Assembly: GCA_016720745.1 (NCBI GenBank)
Contig: JADKKA010000007.1
Location: forward strand, 69,291-133,290
Source: Chitinophagaceae bacterium
GTDB taxonomy: Bacteria; Bacteroidota; Bacteroidia; Chitinophagales; Chitinophagaceae
Direction: 5' to 3'
DNA: 64,000 nt
Position numbers and translations under genes: made by a program. Positions 54,204-63,276 of the stretch are shown here, piece by piece (position 1 is the stretch's first letter; each line of letters starts with the position of its first letter). The notes beneath the pieces were generated by a model. It saw only the letters and a list, made by a program, of their open reading frames with translations. It was not told the origin of the DNA and did not search any database.

Positions 54204-54446
54204 AGTTGTAAAGTTTAATTAGTGATTAACTAAAGGGATAACAAAAGTAAGCAACACTGGTTGAATAAGCCCGGTATTAACTGAATTGTTCCTGCTTTCG
54301 AAAAACAGCCCTTAGTTACCTGCCAACCGGCTCTGGGGCAGACTTTTCCTGTAATAACGACCAACATGACCCTTTATCTTACAGGTTGAAAGAAATCTAG
54401 CTATATCGGGATCCAGATGAGCTGGTTCTTTCCATTTAATCACAGA

Positions 54447-54830
54447 TCAGTTCCTTTGGAAATTCGTTTTTGGATGAAAGGGCCAGTTAGTCCCCGCTGT
54501 TTTTTTATACCCGTTTTTTTCATCTGCAGCACCATAAACGATTCTTCCCAGTTTACTCCAGTATAAAGCACCTGCGCACATCAGGCAGGGTTCGATGGTT
54601 ACATAAAGGGTGGCATCCGGAATATATTTGGCTCCCAGGGCGTTGAATGCGGAAGTTAGCGCAATCATTTCGGCATGCGCCGTAGGGTCATTCAGCCGCT
54701 CGGTCATATTATGTCCCCTGGCAATGATTCGCTCATTGATCACCACCACAGCGCCAATGGGTATTTCCTCCTCTTCAAAAGCTTTCTGTGCTTCTTTCAG
54801 GGCCTGCATCATGAAGTATTCGTGCGTCAT
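54447..54830 (-). CDS. tadA: tRNA adenosine deaminase (TadA-like), short C-terminus
   Basis: Deaminates adenosine-34 of tRNA-Arg to inosine. 127 residues. Zinc-site motifs: His52 and Glu54 (TAHAEMIAL), Cys82 and Cys85 (PCLMCAGAL). EIPIGAVVV and GHNMTERLNDPT fit TadA rather than general cytidine deaminases. Most TadA proteins run about 25 residues further; here the last residues (HPKTNFQRN) end early, and no frame restores the usual SGILxxEC helix. The gap 54204-54446 holds no gene. Confidence 0.85.
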   Translation of the reverse strand: MTHEYFMMQALKEAQKAFEEEEIPIGAVVVINERIIARGHNMTERLNDPTAHAEMIALTSAFNALGAKYIPDATLYVTIEPCLMCAGALYWSKLGRIVYGAADEKNGYKKTAGTNWPFHPKTNFQRN

Positions 54831-54887
54831 GGTTCATGGGTTAAGATCAGTAAAACGGAAGCGGGTATCAGCTCGGCCGTCAAGGAT

Positions 54888-54907
54888 GGGGGGGGGGGGG
54901 GGGGGGG
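54888..54907. repeat. Homopolymer tract of 20 G
   Basis: Twenty consecutive G residues between the divergent tadA (start 54830) and aldehyde dehydrogenase (ATG 54981). No other homopolymer in the window is comparable. Length variation would shift spacing in either promoter region; the true length is hard to sequence. Confidence 0.85.
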
Positions 54908-54980
54908 CAGTTTCAAGTTCCTGCAGGGATATCAAGCGTCAGTAATGGGGTTTTTGATAACTTGTAACAAATTTACCAAA

Positions 54981-56354
54981 ATGGAAGGGAGCAGCAGTCT
55001 GGAAAATATGCGTGGGTATTTCAACCAGGGGCATACACAATCCTATCAGTTCAGGAAAGAGCAGCTCCGGAAATTAAAAGCCGCTATCCTGGAATATGAG
55101 GAGGAATTGTATGAAGCCCTGCGGCAGGATCTGAAAAAAAGCCGGGAGGAAAGCTGGGTTACTGAACTTGGATTTGTGATGGCCGAAATCAACGCGGCAC
55201 TCCGGAACCTGAAGCGTTGGATGCGCCCCGAAAGAAAAGGGACCAACCTGGTTAATTTGCCTTCCTCCAGCCGGGTGATGAAAGAACCACTTGGAGTGGT
55301 GCTGGTTATCGGCCCCTGGAATTATCCCTTTATGCTGTTGATGAATCCGGTGGTAGGGGCCATTGCAGCAGGTAATTGTGTGGTGATGAAGCCCAGTGAG
55401 TTTGCTCCAGCCACAGATGCGGTGATGAAAAAAATGATTGAGCAACTCTATCCCCCGGAATATATACTGTATGTGCAGGGAGAAGGTCAGCGCGTGATTC
55501 CGTCCATGATGCAGCAATTTGCTTTTGATCATGTTTTTTATACCGGCAGTACTGAAGTGGGAAGAATTATTTATAAAATGGCAGCCGAGAAACTGGTGCC
55601 CGTTACGCTGGAATTAGGCGGGAAAAGTCCATGTATTGTAGAAGCCGATGCTAATATCAAAGTGGCCGCCAAAAGAATTGCGGTAACAAAATTCTCGAAT
55701 GCCGGGCAGATGTGTGTGGCACCGGATTACCTGCTGGTACATGAGTCGGTGCTGGAACCCCTGCTGGAAGCGATTCGGGATTTTATACCGGTGATGTATT
55801 CCGTAAATCCTGAAGAGGATGATGGGTATTGCCGGATTATCAATGAAAAGCAATTCGACCGGATTGAAAAGTATTTAAAAGAAGGAACACTGGTTTGTGG
55901 CGGGAGAACAGATAAATCCCGCCTGTTTATAGAGCCAACTGTACTGAGGGATGTTTCACCGGACGCGGCTGTAATGAATGAGGAAATATTCGGACCCGTA
56001 TTACCGGTCATCCCCTTTCGTACGATGGAAGAGGCCTTGCTGATTATCCGGCGCCATCCCGATCCGCTTTCTTTTTATGTCTATACATCCAGCCGTGAAA
56101 AAGAAGCAACATGGCTGCAGGCAGTACCTTCGGGTGGTGCCTGTGTAAACAATTGCAGCTGGCACCTGACCAATCACCACCTGCCTTTTGGGGGCAGGGG
56201 ATTCAGTGGAACAGGCAACTATCACGGTAAATATTCTTTTGATACATTCAGTCATGCCAGGGCGGTAATGAAAACCCCCTCCTGGTTTGACCCTAAAATC
56301 AAATACCCGCCGATGAAAGGGAAACTTAAAATCTTTAAATGGGTCATCCGATGA
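54981..56354 (+). CDS. Aldehyde dehydrogenase family protein
   Basis: 457 residues from the ATG at 54981; the longer open frame through the G20 tract is not real. NAD(P)-binding GPWNYPFMLLMNPVVGAIAA, catalytic Glu in LELGGKSPCIV, catalytic Cys in NAGQMCVAPDYLLV, and the C-terminal NHHLPFGGRGFSG. Its length and the ending with a hydrophobic-basic tail (LKIFKWVIR) match the class 3 fatty-aldehyde dehydrogenases. It ends in an ATGA overlap with the next gene. Confidence 0.93.
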   Translation: MEGSSSLENMRGYFNQGHTQSYQFRKEQLRKLKAAILEYEEELYEALRQDLKKSREESWVTELGFVMAEINAALRNLKRWMRPERKGTNLVNLPSSSRVMKEPLGVVLVIGPWNYPFMLLMNPVVGAIAAGNCVVMKPSEFAPATDAVMKKMIEQLYPPEYILYVQGEGQRVIPSMMQQFAFDHVFYTGSTEVGRIIYKMAAEKLVPVTLELGGKSPCIVEADANIKVAAKRIAVTKFSNAGQMCVAPDYLLVHESVLEPLLEAIRDFIPVMYSVNPEEDDGYCRIINEKQFDRIEKYLKEGTLVCGGRTDKSRLFIEPTVLRDVSPDAAVMNEEIFGPVLPVIPFRTMEEALLIIRRHPDPLSFYVYTSSREKEATWLQAVPSGGACVNNCSWHLTNHHLPFGGRGFSGTGNYHGKYSFDTFSHARAVMKTPSWFDPKIKYPPMKGKLKIFKWVIR

Positions 56355-57027
56355 GGAAACTAAAACGATTCCTGCTTGTTCTATTCATACTCATTGCTGC
56401 TTTTGCGGTATATGGAAATTGTAAACCGTAACTCAAAAAATATGACCTACCGGCAGAAAGTAATGAAAGCAATCTATCCAGCCCTTATGTGGATTACTAA
56501 ACTCACCGGAAAAAATTCAAAGCAACTGGCTCATGAAAAAGTACAGCCACCTGTTTCTTTTTATGAATTATCGGCCCAGGCGAATAACGGAGATTCGGTT
56601 TCGTTTGAAAAATTCAGGGGCAAAAAGTATTATTAGTCAACACAGCCAGCAATTGCGGCTATACGAATCAATATACCGATCTCCAGCAACTGGCGGAGGA
56701 TTACCCGGAAAAACTGCTGGTTATTGGATTTCCTGCCAATGATTTCAAGGAACAGGAAAAAGGTACAGATGATGAAATTGCCAGTTTTTGTAAAGTCAAT
56801 TACGGGGTGAGTTTCCCGTTAATGAAAAAGTCGGTTGTGATTACCCGGACCGGCCAGCACCCGGTTTATCAATGGCTGACAGATTCAGCCAAAAACGGCT
56901 GGAACAAAAACAGCCCTCCTGGAATTTTTCAAAGTACCTCGTGAATGAAGAAGGAATACTGACCCATTATTTTGATCCTTCCGTTTCCCCGATGAGTAAG
57001 GATATAACTGATGCCATTAAACAATAA
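56351..57027 (+). pseudogene. Glutathione peroxidase family protein, three apparent frameshifts
   Basis: About 225 codons, translationally coupled to the aldehyde dehydrogenase (ATGA). An N-terminal membrane anchor (RKLKRFLLVLFILIAAFAVY) is followed by MTYRQKVMKAIYPALMWIT, then the redox center NTASNCGYTNQYTDLQ, then FPANDFKEQEKGTDDEIASF and NEEGILTHYFDPSVSP. Breaks: an extra A near 56416, a missing G at about 56628 (AAGTATT), a missing T near 56922. The corrected protein is a close match to Bacteroidota thiol peroxidases. With the dehydrogenase it would handle lipid peroxide products. Confidence 0.82.
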
Positions 57028-57031
57028 CAGC

Positions 57032-57544
57032 ATGTTTAGTAAACAGGCAATCGAGCAGTATTTTAATGCTGAAAAAAAGGAAAGTCTTTTTTTTATAGGA
57101 GTCGGATTGTCAGCCCTGCTGGTTGCGCTGTTATTTCTCTTTGGGATACCTGGCGCTTTTTATAAGGGGGCAGCGATTCCTTTAGCATTAGTGGGTGCAT
57201 TGCTGGCTGTTGTGGGGTACACCGTTTACCGGCGCAGTGATAGTGACCGGATCCGGAATGTATACGCATTTGATATGAACCCTTCGGAACTGAAAGAAAA
57301 GGAATGGCCAAGAATGCAGCAGGTGATGTTCAATTTTAAAATCTACCGCTGGACGGAGATCATATTATTGCTGGCAGGAGCCGGACTCTATCTTTATTTT
57401 ATCCGTGATTTCAGCAATGATTTCTGGAGAGGATTCGGATTGGCATTGGCCATCATGTCACTGATTGCACTGGTGGCTGATTATTTTGCAGAAAAAAGAG
57501 TGAAGAAATACCTGGATGGCCTCCGTTCGCACATTAAGGAATAA
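57032..57544 (+). CDS. Hypothetical four-helix membrane protein
   Basis: 170 residues from the ATG at 57032. Two hydrophobic pairs (SLFFIGVGLSALLVALLFLF and AIPLALVGALLAVVGYTVY; IILLLAGAGLYLYFI and FGLALAIMSLIALVADYF) flank a polar loop (DMNPSELKEKEWPRMQQVMF). Not recognised. It follows the peroxidase by 4 bases, so it may belong with the peroxide-response genes. Its last 11 bases overlap the convergent MGMT-like gene. Confidence 0.78.
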   Translation: MFSKQAIEQYFNAEKKESLFFIGVGLSALLVALLFLFGIPGAFYKGAAIPLALVGALLAVVGYTVYRRSDSDRIRNVYAFDMNPSELKEKEWPRMQQVMFNFKIYRWTEIILLLAGAGLYLYFIRDFSNDFWRGFGLALAIMSLIALVADYFAEKRVKKYLDGLRSHIKE

Positions 57545-57998
57545 TTCCTTCTTTTCTTTGCTGCTCCAGCAGGAAATTCATCCCAAAACTCAGTTTTTTA
57601 GCCGAAGGCGATTTGGCACTCAGGGCTCGCCAGAAAGGAGTAATCTGGGCAAGGGCTTTCCCATTTTCATATTCTTCAAAAGCAGCTTCGGCCACTATCC
57701 TGACGAAAATACCGGTTGTAACCGGACAGGTATACTGGGCATGGTATTCAGCGGCCAGATCTTTCCGGATTTGACGGATATCTGAAAAATGACCACTGGG
57801 AATCTGACGGATATATTGGTCCACGATCAAAGGAGTGGCAATCAGCATACTGGCTCCCGGTGGGATATCGGCAAATCGTTTGGTGGTGACTTCAATTTCG
57901 GCCTCCCGGTCAAGATGCAGTTTTTCCTGCCAGGACTTTTTTCCGCTTCCTGTTTTTTGATCAGGCTTTTCCGCCTTCTTTTTAACCACCTTTGCCAT
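57534..57998 (-). CDS. MGMT-like family protein without the alkyl-acceptor motif
   Basis: 154 residues. A basic N-terminal tail, then a winged-helix core that I associate with the MGMT-like family: GASMLIATPLIVDQYIRQIP, the CPVTTGIFVRIVAEAAFEEY helix and ITPFWRALS. It lacks the PCHR acceptor cysteine motif of true O6-alkylguanine transferases, so it may recognise damaged DNA without repairing it, like alkyltransferase-like proteins. Divergent from the 81-residue membrane protein. Confidence 0.68.
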   Translation of the reverse strand: MAKVVKKKAEKPDQKTGSGKKSWQEKLHLDREAEIEVTTKRFADIPPGASMLIATPLIVDQYIRQIPSGHFSDIRQIRKDLAAEYHAQYTCPVTTGIFVRIVAEAAFEEYENGKALAQITPFWRALSAKSPSAKKLSFGMNFLLEQQRKEGIIP

Positions 57999-58036
57999 AG
58001 CATGAATTTAATCAAATCTAAAACAATATAATTATT

Positions 58037-58282
58037 ATGGCAATGAATGATATTATCGGCTCAGTCGGGGTGGCGCTCATCCTGCTGGCGTATTTTCTGG
58101 GAACAGAAAAGCTCATGAAGACAGACAGTAAAATCTATTTTGTCCTCAATATTATCGGAGCGGGTTTGGCCACTACCGCCTCCCTGATGATCGGATACTG
58201 GCCCTTTGTGATTTTAGAAGCCACCTGGACACTTGTTTCATTATATGGACTGATGAAAGCCATGAAAATCAGCATGACCTGA
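58037..58282 (+). CDS. Small membrane protein, CBU_0592-like
   Basis: 81 residues with three hydrophobic helices (IIGSVGVALILLAYFLG, FVLNIIGAGLATTASLMIGY, VILEATWTLVSLYGLM). It matches the size and pattern of CBU_0592-like proteins, whose function is unknown. Confidence 0.72.
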   Translation: MAMNDIIGSVGVALILLAYFLGTEKLMKTDSKIYFVLNIIGAGLATTASLMIGYWPFVILEATWTLVSLYGLMKAMKISMT

Positions 58283-58364
58283 GTTGACACAAAATCAAAG
58301 CAGTTTATTATTTTGATGCTGAACTATGGAATTATGTAGGGAACTAGCAATAAAAGAGAAAAAA

Positions 58365-58463
58365 TTTCGTGAATTCGTGGCAAAAAATAGGAAATCAGAA
58401 ATGACCAGAAGTAGAAATTAGTGCATTCGTGGCAAAAAATAATTTAGCCACTAAATCACGAAA
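58365..58463. repeat. CACGAATTCGTGGC repeat family, second locus
   Basis: TTTCGTGAATTCGTGGC, then TGCATTCGTGGC, then GCCACTAAATCACGAAAT. Related to 46480-46710. It lies between the small membrane protein and dus, and no gene is seen in 58283-58519. Confidence 0.65.
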
Positions 58464-58519
58464 TAATACAGGATAAGTAAGCGTATATTTTTTTACACAT
58501 TGGTGGATGAGAATCGAAA

Positions 58520-59559
58520 TTAATTGACCGGGCAGTTTTCGTGATAGTTAATCAGTTCGATCGGTGTTTTTTCAAACTGGTGCCCCGCATAAATAACGGC
58601 CATTTCATCCAGCACCGCATTGATCTCTTCTTCCGTTTTTAGTGTCACAAGTTTGTTCCGGAACTCTTTGATATTGGGTAATCCTTTGAGGTAGTTGGCG
58701 TAATGTCTCCGCATTTCGTTGATACCAACAACCGGACCTTTCCAGCTGACGGATTGTTGTAAATGTTTCCGGCAAACCGCTATCCTGTCTTCAATAGTTG
58801 GAGGAGATAAATGAGTTCCGGTGCTTATGTAATGTTTGATCTCATTGAAGATCCAGGGATAACCAATTGCGGCCCGGCCGATCATAATGCCATCCACCCC
58901 GTACCTGTTCCGGTATTCAACAGCTTTTTCCGGAGAATCAATATCACCATTTCCGAATATCGGTATCTGAATACGGGGATTATTCTTCACTTTACCGATC
59001 AGGGTCCAGTCTGCTTCTCCCTTATACATCTGGGTTCTGGTTCTGCCATGGATCGCCAATGCTTTGATCCCCACATCCTGGAGTCGTTCGGCTACCTCTT
59101 CAATGTTTTTGGTTTGATCATCCCATCCCAGTCTTGTTTTAACGGTAACCGGTAAAGATGTTGACTTCACCACTGCGGCCGTGAGTCTGACCATTAAATC
59201 AATATCTCTCAATACTCCGGCACCTGCACCTTTGAGTGCTACTTTTTTTACGGGACAGCCGAAATTGATATCCAGCAAATCAGGGTGGGTAACTTCTACA
59301 ATTTTTGCAGCAAGCGAAAGGCTTTCTTCATCTCCTCCAAAAATCTGGATACCTACCGGGCGTTCATAGTCAAAGATGTCCAGTTTTTTCTGCTCTTGAT
59401 GGCATCCCGGATCAACCCTTCGGAGGAAATGAATTCCGTGTACATCAAATCGGCTCCCTTATCCTTGCAAACAGCCCGGAATGGGGGATCACTGACGTCT
59501 TCCATGGGGGCCAGCAGGAGCGGAAAATCAGGTAGTTGTATGTTGCCTATCTTTACCAA
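58520..59559 (-). pseudogene. dus: tRNA-dihydrouridine synthase, one apparent frameshift
   Basis: Reduces uridines in tRNA with FMN. About 346 codons. The first part (59559-59353) reads LLLAPMEDVSDPPFR and YTEFISSEGLIRDAIKSRK; the remainder reads LDINFGCPVKKVALKGAGAG (catalytic Cys), KTRLGWD, IHGRTRTQMYKGEADW and GNGDI. Adding one base to T6 at 59384-59389 joins them as KKLDIFDYERPVGIQIFGG. DusB-like by length and motifs. Confidence 0.88.
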
Positions 59560-59631
59560 TTGTAGAAGTTCATCCTCTTTTTACCGGAGGGATGAATTGG
59601 CAAATTTACAACCTAAAAACGGCAAAAACGA

Positions 59632-60606
59632 ATGAGGGGTTTTATGAAAACCAAATCGGCATCCAACCAGTTCCTGGTATTGATCAGCGTGGTCCTGGTT
59701 TGTTTTTTTATACTGGGTATTGTGGGTACCATTATTTTATCCGCCGTTACGGGAATCGGATTAAGTGAAATGGCTGATCCCTCAAAGCTGGATCTTACAA
59801 AGCCGGTCTATATCAATATGCTCCGGGGGATGCAGGCCATACAGTTTGTAAGTCTTTTTGTAGCACCCACCATTATCTGCACCTGGCTTTTCAGCAGGGA
59901 GAATAAAAAATACCTCGGTTTAAAAGCGCCCTCTCATCCCGGTTATATTTTGGCGGGGGTTGGCGTGATGTTAATCGCCATTCCGTTCACCGGATGGTTG
60001 GGTGAACTGAATCGTAATATTCCTTTTCCGGAGGGGATGGCCAGTTGGATGCATGAACAGGAAGTGGATGCAGCCAGAACCATTCAGGCATTATTATCCA
60101 GACATACACTCGGAGATCTTTTCCTGAACCTGCTTTGTGTGGCCGGATTTGCTGCAGTTGGTGAGGAATTACTGTTCAGGGGCATGGCCCAACGATTACT
60201 GATCAAAATGTTTAAAAGCCCGGTGATTGGGATTTTGGTTTCGGCGGCATTGTTTTCTGCGATGCATATGCAGTTTTATGGGTTTTTCCCAAGGCTGGCC
60301 CTGGGTATCCTGCTGGGATTGATCTACTGGTACAGCGGAAGCCTCTGGATTGCCATGCTGGCGCATTTTGTTTATGATGCCGTGCTGATTATCCTGGCAT
60401 ATAATAATCCATCCATGCTGTCAGAAGAAAGCAGTCTGCCCATGAAAAATCTGATCCTCGCAGGCAGTATCAGTTTCCTGCTCGTGATTATGTTACTGAC
60501 CTGGATGCGGAAAAAATCAGTTACCAGTTTTGCATCTGTTTATGCAGATGATGCAGTACCGGTGAAAAACCATCCTTTTGATTTTGATAAAAACACTCCT
60601 GAATAA
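59632..60606 (+). CDS. CPBP-family intramembrane glutamic endopeptidase
   Basis: 324 residues from the ATG at 59632 (59644 also possible). About eight membrane helices. The Abi/CPBP motifs are EELLFRGMAQRLL (catalytic Glu pair and Arg), FSAMHMQFYGFFPRLALG (His) and LAHFVYDAVLI. Family members cleave CAAX proteins or act in bacteriocin self-immunity; the substrate here is unknown. It lies 27 bases before cdsA. Confidence 0.88.
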   Translation: MRGFMKTKSASNQFLVLISVVLVCFFILGIVGTIILSAVTGIGLSEMADPSKLDLTKPVYINMLRGMQAIQFVSLFVAPTIICTWLFSRENKKYLGLKAPSHPGYILAGVGVMLIAIPFTGWLGELNRNIPFPEGMASWMHEQEVDAARTIQALLSRHTLGDLFLNLLCVAGFAAVGEELLFRGMAQRLLIKMFKSPVIGILVSAALFSAMHMQFYGFFPRLALGILLGLIYWYSGSLWIAMLAHFVYDAVLIILAYNNPSMLSEESSLPMKNLILAGSISFLLVIMLLTWMRKKSVTSFASVYADDAVPVKNHPFDFDKNTPE

Positions 60607-60633
60607 ATTCACCACCAACTGCTGTTTATCAAT

Positions 60634-61547
60634 ATGGCTTTTAACTGGTCCACCTTCAAGACAAGATCCCTGACTGCCCTGGTATTTGTGCTGATTATGC
60701 TCACCGGATTGCTATGGAATCACTGGAGTTTTTTTGTACTCTTTTCAGTCATTCATTTCGGATGCTGGTGGGAGTATTTCAAACTCACGGAAAAAATCCA
60801 CCGGACCACTTTTCATATTTATACCAAACTGGGGATGATGCTGGCGGGATTTGGGATACTTCTATGGCTTAGCGGGCCGGTTTATCATATCAGCCAATAC
60901 AGTTTTAAAGATAATTTTTCTATGCCGGTGTCAGCTGCCGGATTTATCCTGATGATCATCGGGGTTTTAAGAGGAGATGCAGTGAATGTAAAAGGATATG
61001 GGATGGCCGGACTGGGTATCCTGTATATTTCACTTTGTTGGGGGATGATGATTGATTTGACAGGTTTTCCATTTGATATTTTTGAAAGCAGTAATGTAGC
61101 CTCGGGGAATTTTACATTTGTATTAATCCCGGTTGTATTAATTGCCGCTATCTGGATCAATGATACGATGGCCTATATAGTCGGCTCCTTCATAGGTAAA
61201 ACACCCCTATCACCGGTTTCTCCCAAAAAAACCTGGGAGGGAACAGCAGGGGGGATTCTTCTCGCAACGCTTGTTACCGGATTTTTGACCCATCAATTCG
61301 CACCAGTCAATTTTCAGATTCCGGGCTTGGTACTTGAAATACCATCACGACACTGGTACATCATTGCAGGTATTGCGGCAGTTGCAGGAACATTTGGGGA
61401 TCTGCTGGAATCAAAATTAAAACGGATGGCCGGTGTAAAGACAGTGGCTCCCTCATGCCCGGACATGGAGGATTTTTTGGACCGCTTCGATTCCTTGCTC
61501 TGGCCACCCCGGCGGTATGGGTATATGTCCGGGTTTTTATGCGCTGA
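60634..61547 (+). pseudogene. cdsA: Phosphatidate cytidylyltransferase, three apparent frameshifts
   Basis: Makes CDP-diacylglycerol from phosphatidate and CTP in the inner membrane. About 305 codons and eight membrane helices; SPVSPKKTWEGTAGGI is family-typical. The end carries the signature only after repairs: a missing A near 61437-61440, an extra T in T6 near 61473-61478, and a missing C near 61500. With these the sequence reads VKDSGSLMPGHGGFLDRFDS and ends at TGA 61545-61547. The unrepaired frame ends at 61557 with a scrambled tail. An essential gene, so errors in the sequence are likely. Confidence 0.88.
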
Positions 61548-61591
61548 TGGCCCTTGATGGATGACCCTTTCCCATTTACTATATTTGCCGC

Positions 61592-62247
61592 ATGACCATC
61601 CACAAAGAAGGCTATAAATCCATTGCCATTGCGGTTCTGCTATTCAGCATTATCAATGTCCTGTCTTTTTATTTCCTGAGTTATTCTCTCCCGCTGATCA
61701 GCTGGCTGCTCTTTGTGATCACGGCAGCGATGCTGGCATTGGTGATCTCCTTTTTCCGGATCCCGAAAAGGGTACATACGATTGCTGAAAACAGTATCAT
61801 TGCACCGGCAGATGGTAAAGTGGTGGTTGTGGAAGAAGTACAGGCTGATGAATATTTTACAGATCGCCGGATCCAGATCTCCATCTTCATGAGCCCGCTG
61901 AATGTGCATGTAAACCGGAATCCCGTGAGTGCAGATGTGGTATACAGTGAATATCATCCCGGTAAATATCTTGTGGCCTGGCATCCCAAGTCATCCACCG
62001 AGAATGAACGTCATTCAGTTGTGTACCGAAAAGATGGAAAAGATATACTGGTGAAACAGATTGCCGGCGCCCTGGCTAAACGCATCTGCAATTATCTGCA
62101 ACCCGGCATGAATGTAAAACAGGGGAGGAAATGGGTTTTATCAAATTCGGTTCCCGGGTGGACCTGCTCCTGCCGCTGGATGCAAAAATCAATGTAAAAA
62201 TTGGTGATAAACCAAAGGGTGGGGTTACGGTGATTGCGACATGGTAA
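61592..62247 (+). pseudogene. psd: Phosphatidylserine decarboxylase, one apparent frameshift
   Basis: Converts phosphatidylserine to phosphatidylethanolamine. About 217 codons with two N-terminal membrane helices. APADGKVVVVEEVQADEYF and SIFMSPLNVHVNRNPVSADV are the family core. After adding one G to the G4 run at 62122-62125 the end reads MGFIKFGSRVDLLLPLDAKI, containing the Gly-Ser cleavage site that yields the pyruvoyl group, and stops at 62245-62247. It follows cdsA by 44 bases, a conserved phospholipid pair. Confidence 0.88.
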
Positions 62248-62257
62248 TTGAAATCGA

Positions 62258-62280
62258 CTTGCCTGCCGGCGGGCAGGTAG
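62258..62280. repeat. Short palindromic repeat (CCTGCC family), copy 3
   Basis: CTTGCCTGCCGGCGGGCAGG-TAG, a near-palindrome 11 bases after the psd stop. Related to 4511-4530 and 14857-14876. In this position it may act as a terminator. Confidence 0.6.
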
Positions 62281-62419
62281 TTATCGGGAGAAAGTTGAAA
62301 ATTCAAAACTCTGTCAGCATTTCGGCGTTCGATTTCATCGATTATTTCCAAAGGGCGCAAAGAAACGCAAAGATGAATCTATTCAATGCCAGAGGTATTT
62401 TGGCATATGAATGACAATT

Positions 62420-63127
62420 TTAAAAGATTCCTTCAAGTTCTTTTAGTGAGAATACGGTATAAGTAGGTTTCTCTCCTTTTACCATTTCGATTTCTTTATT
62501 GAGATGATTGACATGCACCTGGTCGATACCGGCGTTTAAGGCTCCCAGTATATCTACATCAATACTATCGCCGATCATGATGCTTTCTTCCGGGGAGGCA
62601 CCTGTTTTTTGAAAAGCGTAGTCAAAAATTTCCTTATGTGGTTTGAGGCTGTTACTTCCTTCAGAAGTGATAACCGCACCGAAATAATGCTCCAGTCCGC
62701 TGCTTTTTAATTTGCCATACTGTGTTTTTTCAAATCCATTGGTGATCATATGGAGCTGATAGGATTTGGATTGTGAGTAATTCAGTATTTCAATGGTATA
62801 AGGAAATAAGAGCTTGCGGGTAGGTAAGAGGTCCAGGAATCGCAGTCCCATATCGCGGGCCAGGGGCTCATCGGCTATTTTAAAATCGAGCAGGGCCAGC
62901 CACATCCTCTTCCAGCGAAGCTCATCTACCTTGATATATCCGTTGCGGTAGCGGTCCCAGAGCTTGTCATTGTGTACCAGGTAATTCCGGTGAAAAAGAT
63001 CAAAATCATGGATGCCTCGTTGATCCAGTTGCAGATCGGTGTAGAGCTCCAGCAGAGTTTGCCGGCTATTGGCTTCAAAATCCCAGAGGGTATGATCAAG
63101 GTCAAAAAAAAGATGCCTGTATTTCAT
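62420..63127 (-). CDS. YjjG-family pyrimidine nucleotidase, HAD superfamily
   Basis: 235 residues. HAD motif I FFDLDHTLWDFE (Asp nucleophile and acid), motif II MITNGFEKTQ, motif III Lys in NSLKPHKEIFDYA, motif IV MIGDSIDVDILGALNAG. The cap domain lies between residues 15 and 95. The family hydrolyses (noncanonical) pyrimidine monophosphates. Convergent with psd. Confidence 0.92.
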   Translation of the reverse strand: MKYRHLFFDLDHTLWDFEANSRQTLLELYTDLQLDQRGIHDFDLFHRNYLVHNDKLWDRYRNGYIKVDELRWKRMWLALLDFKIADEPLARDMGLRFLDLLPTRKLLFPYTIEILNYSQSKSYQLHMITNGFEKTQYGKLKSSGLEHYFGAVITSEGSNSLKPHKEIFDYAFQKTGASPEESIMIGDSIDVDILGALNAGIDQVHVNHLNKEIEMVKGEKPTYTVFSLKELEGIF

Positions 63128-63276
63128 TAGATTGCTGCTTGTTCACTTCGTTTCACTATCAAGAATGAAGAGAGAATGAATAATTTTTTTACAGCCTGGT
63201 TTTAGTAATTTCGGCTGCTACACTCAGTTTGCAGGCAAAGAAACCGGAAATATTTAATACCCATAACCATTTTTTC

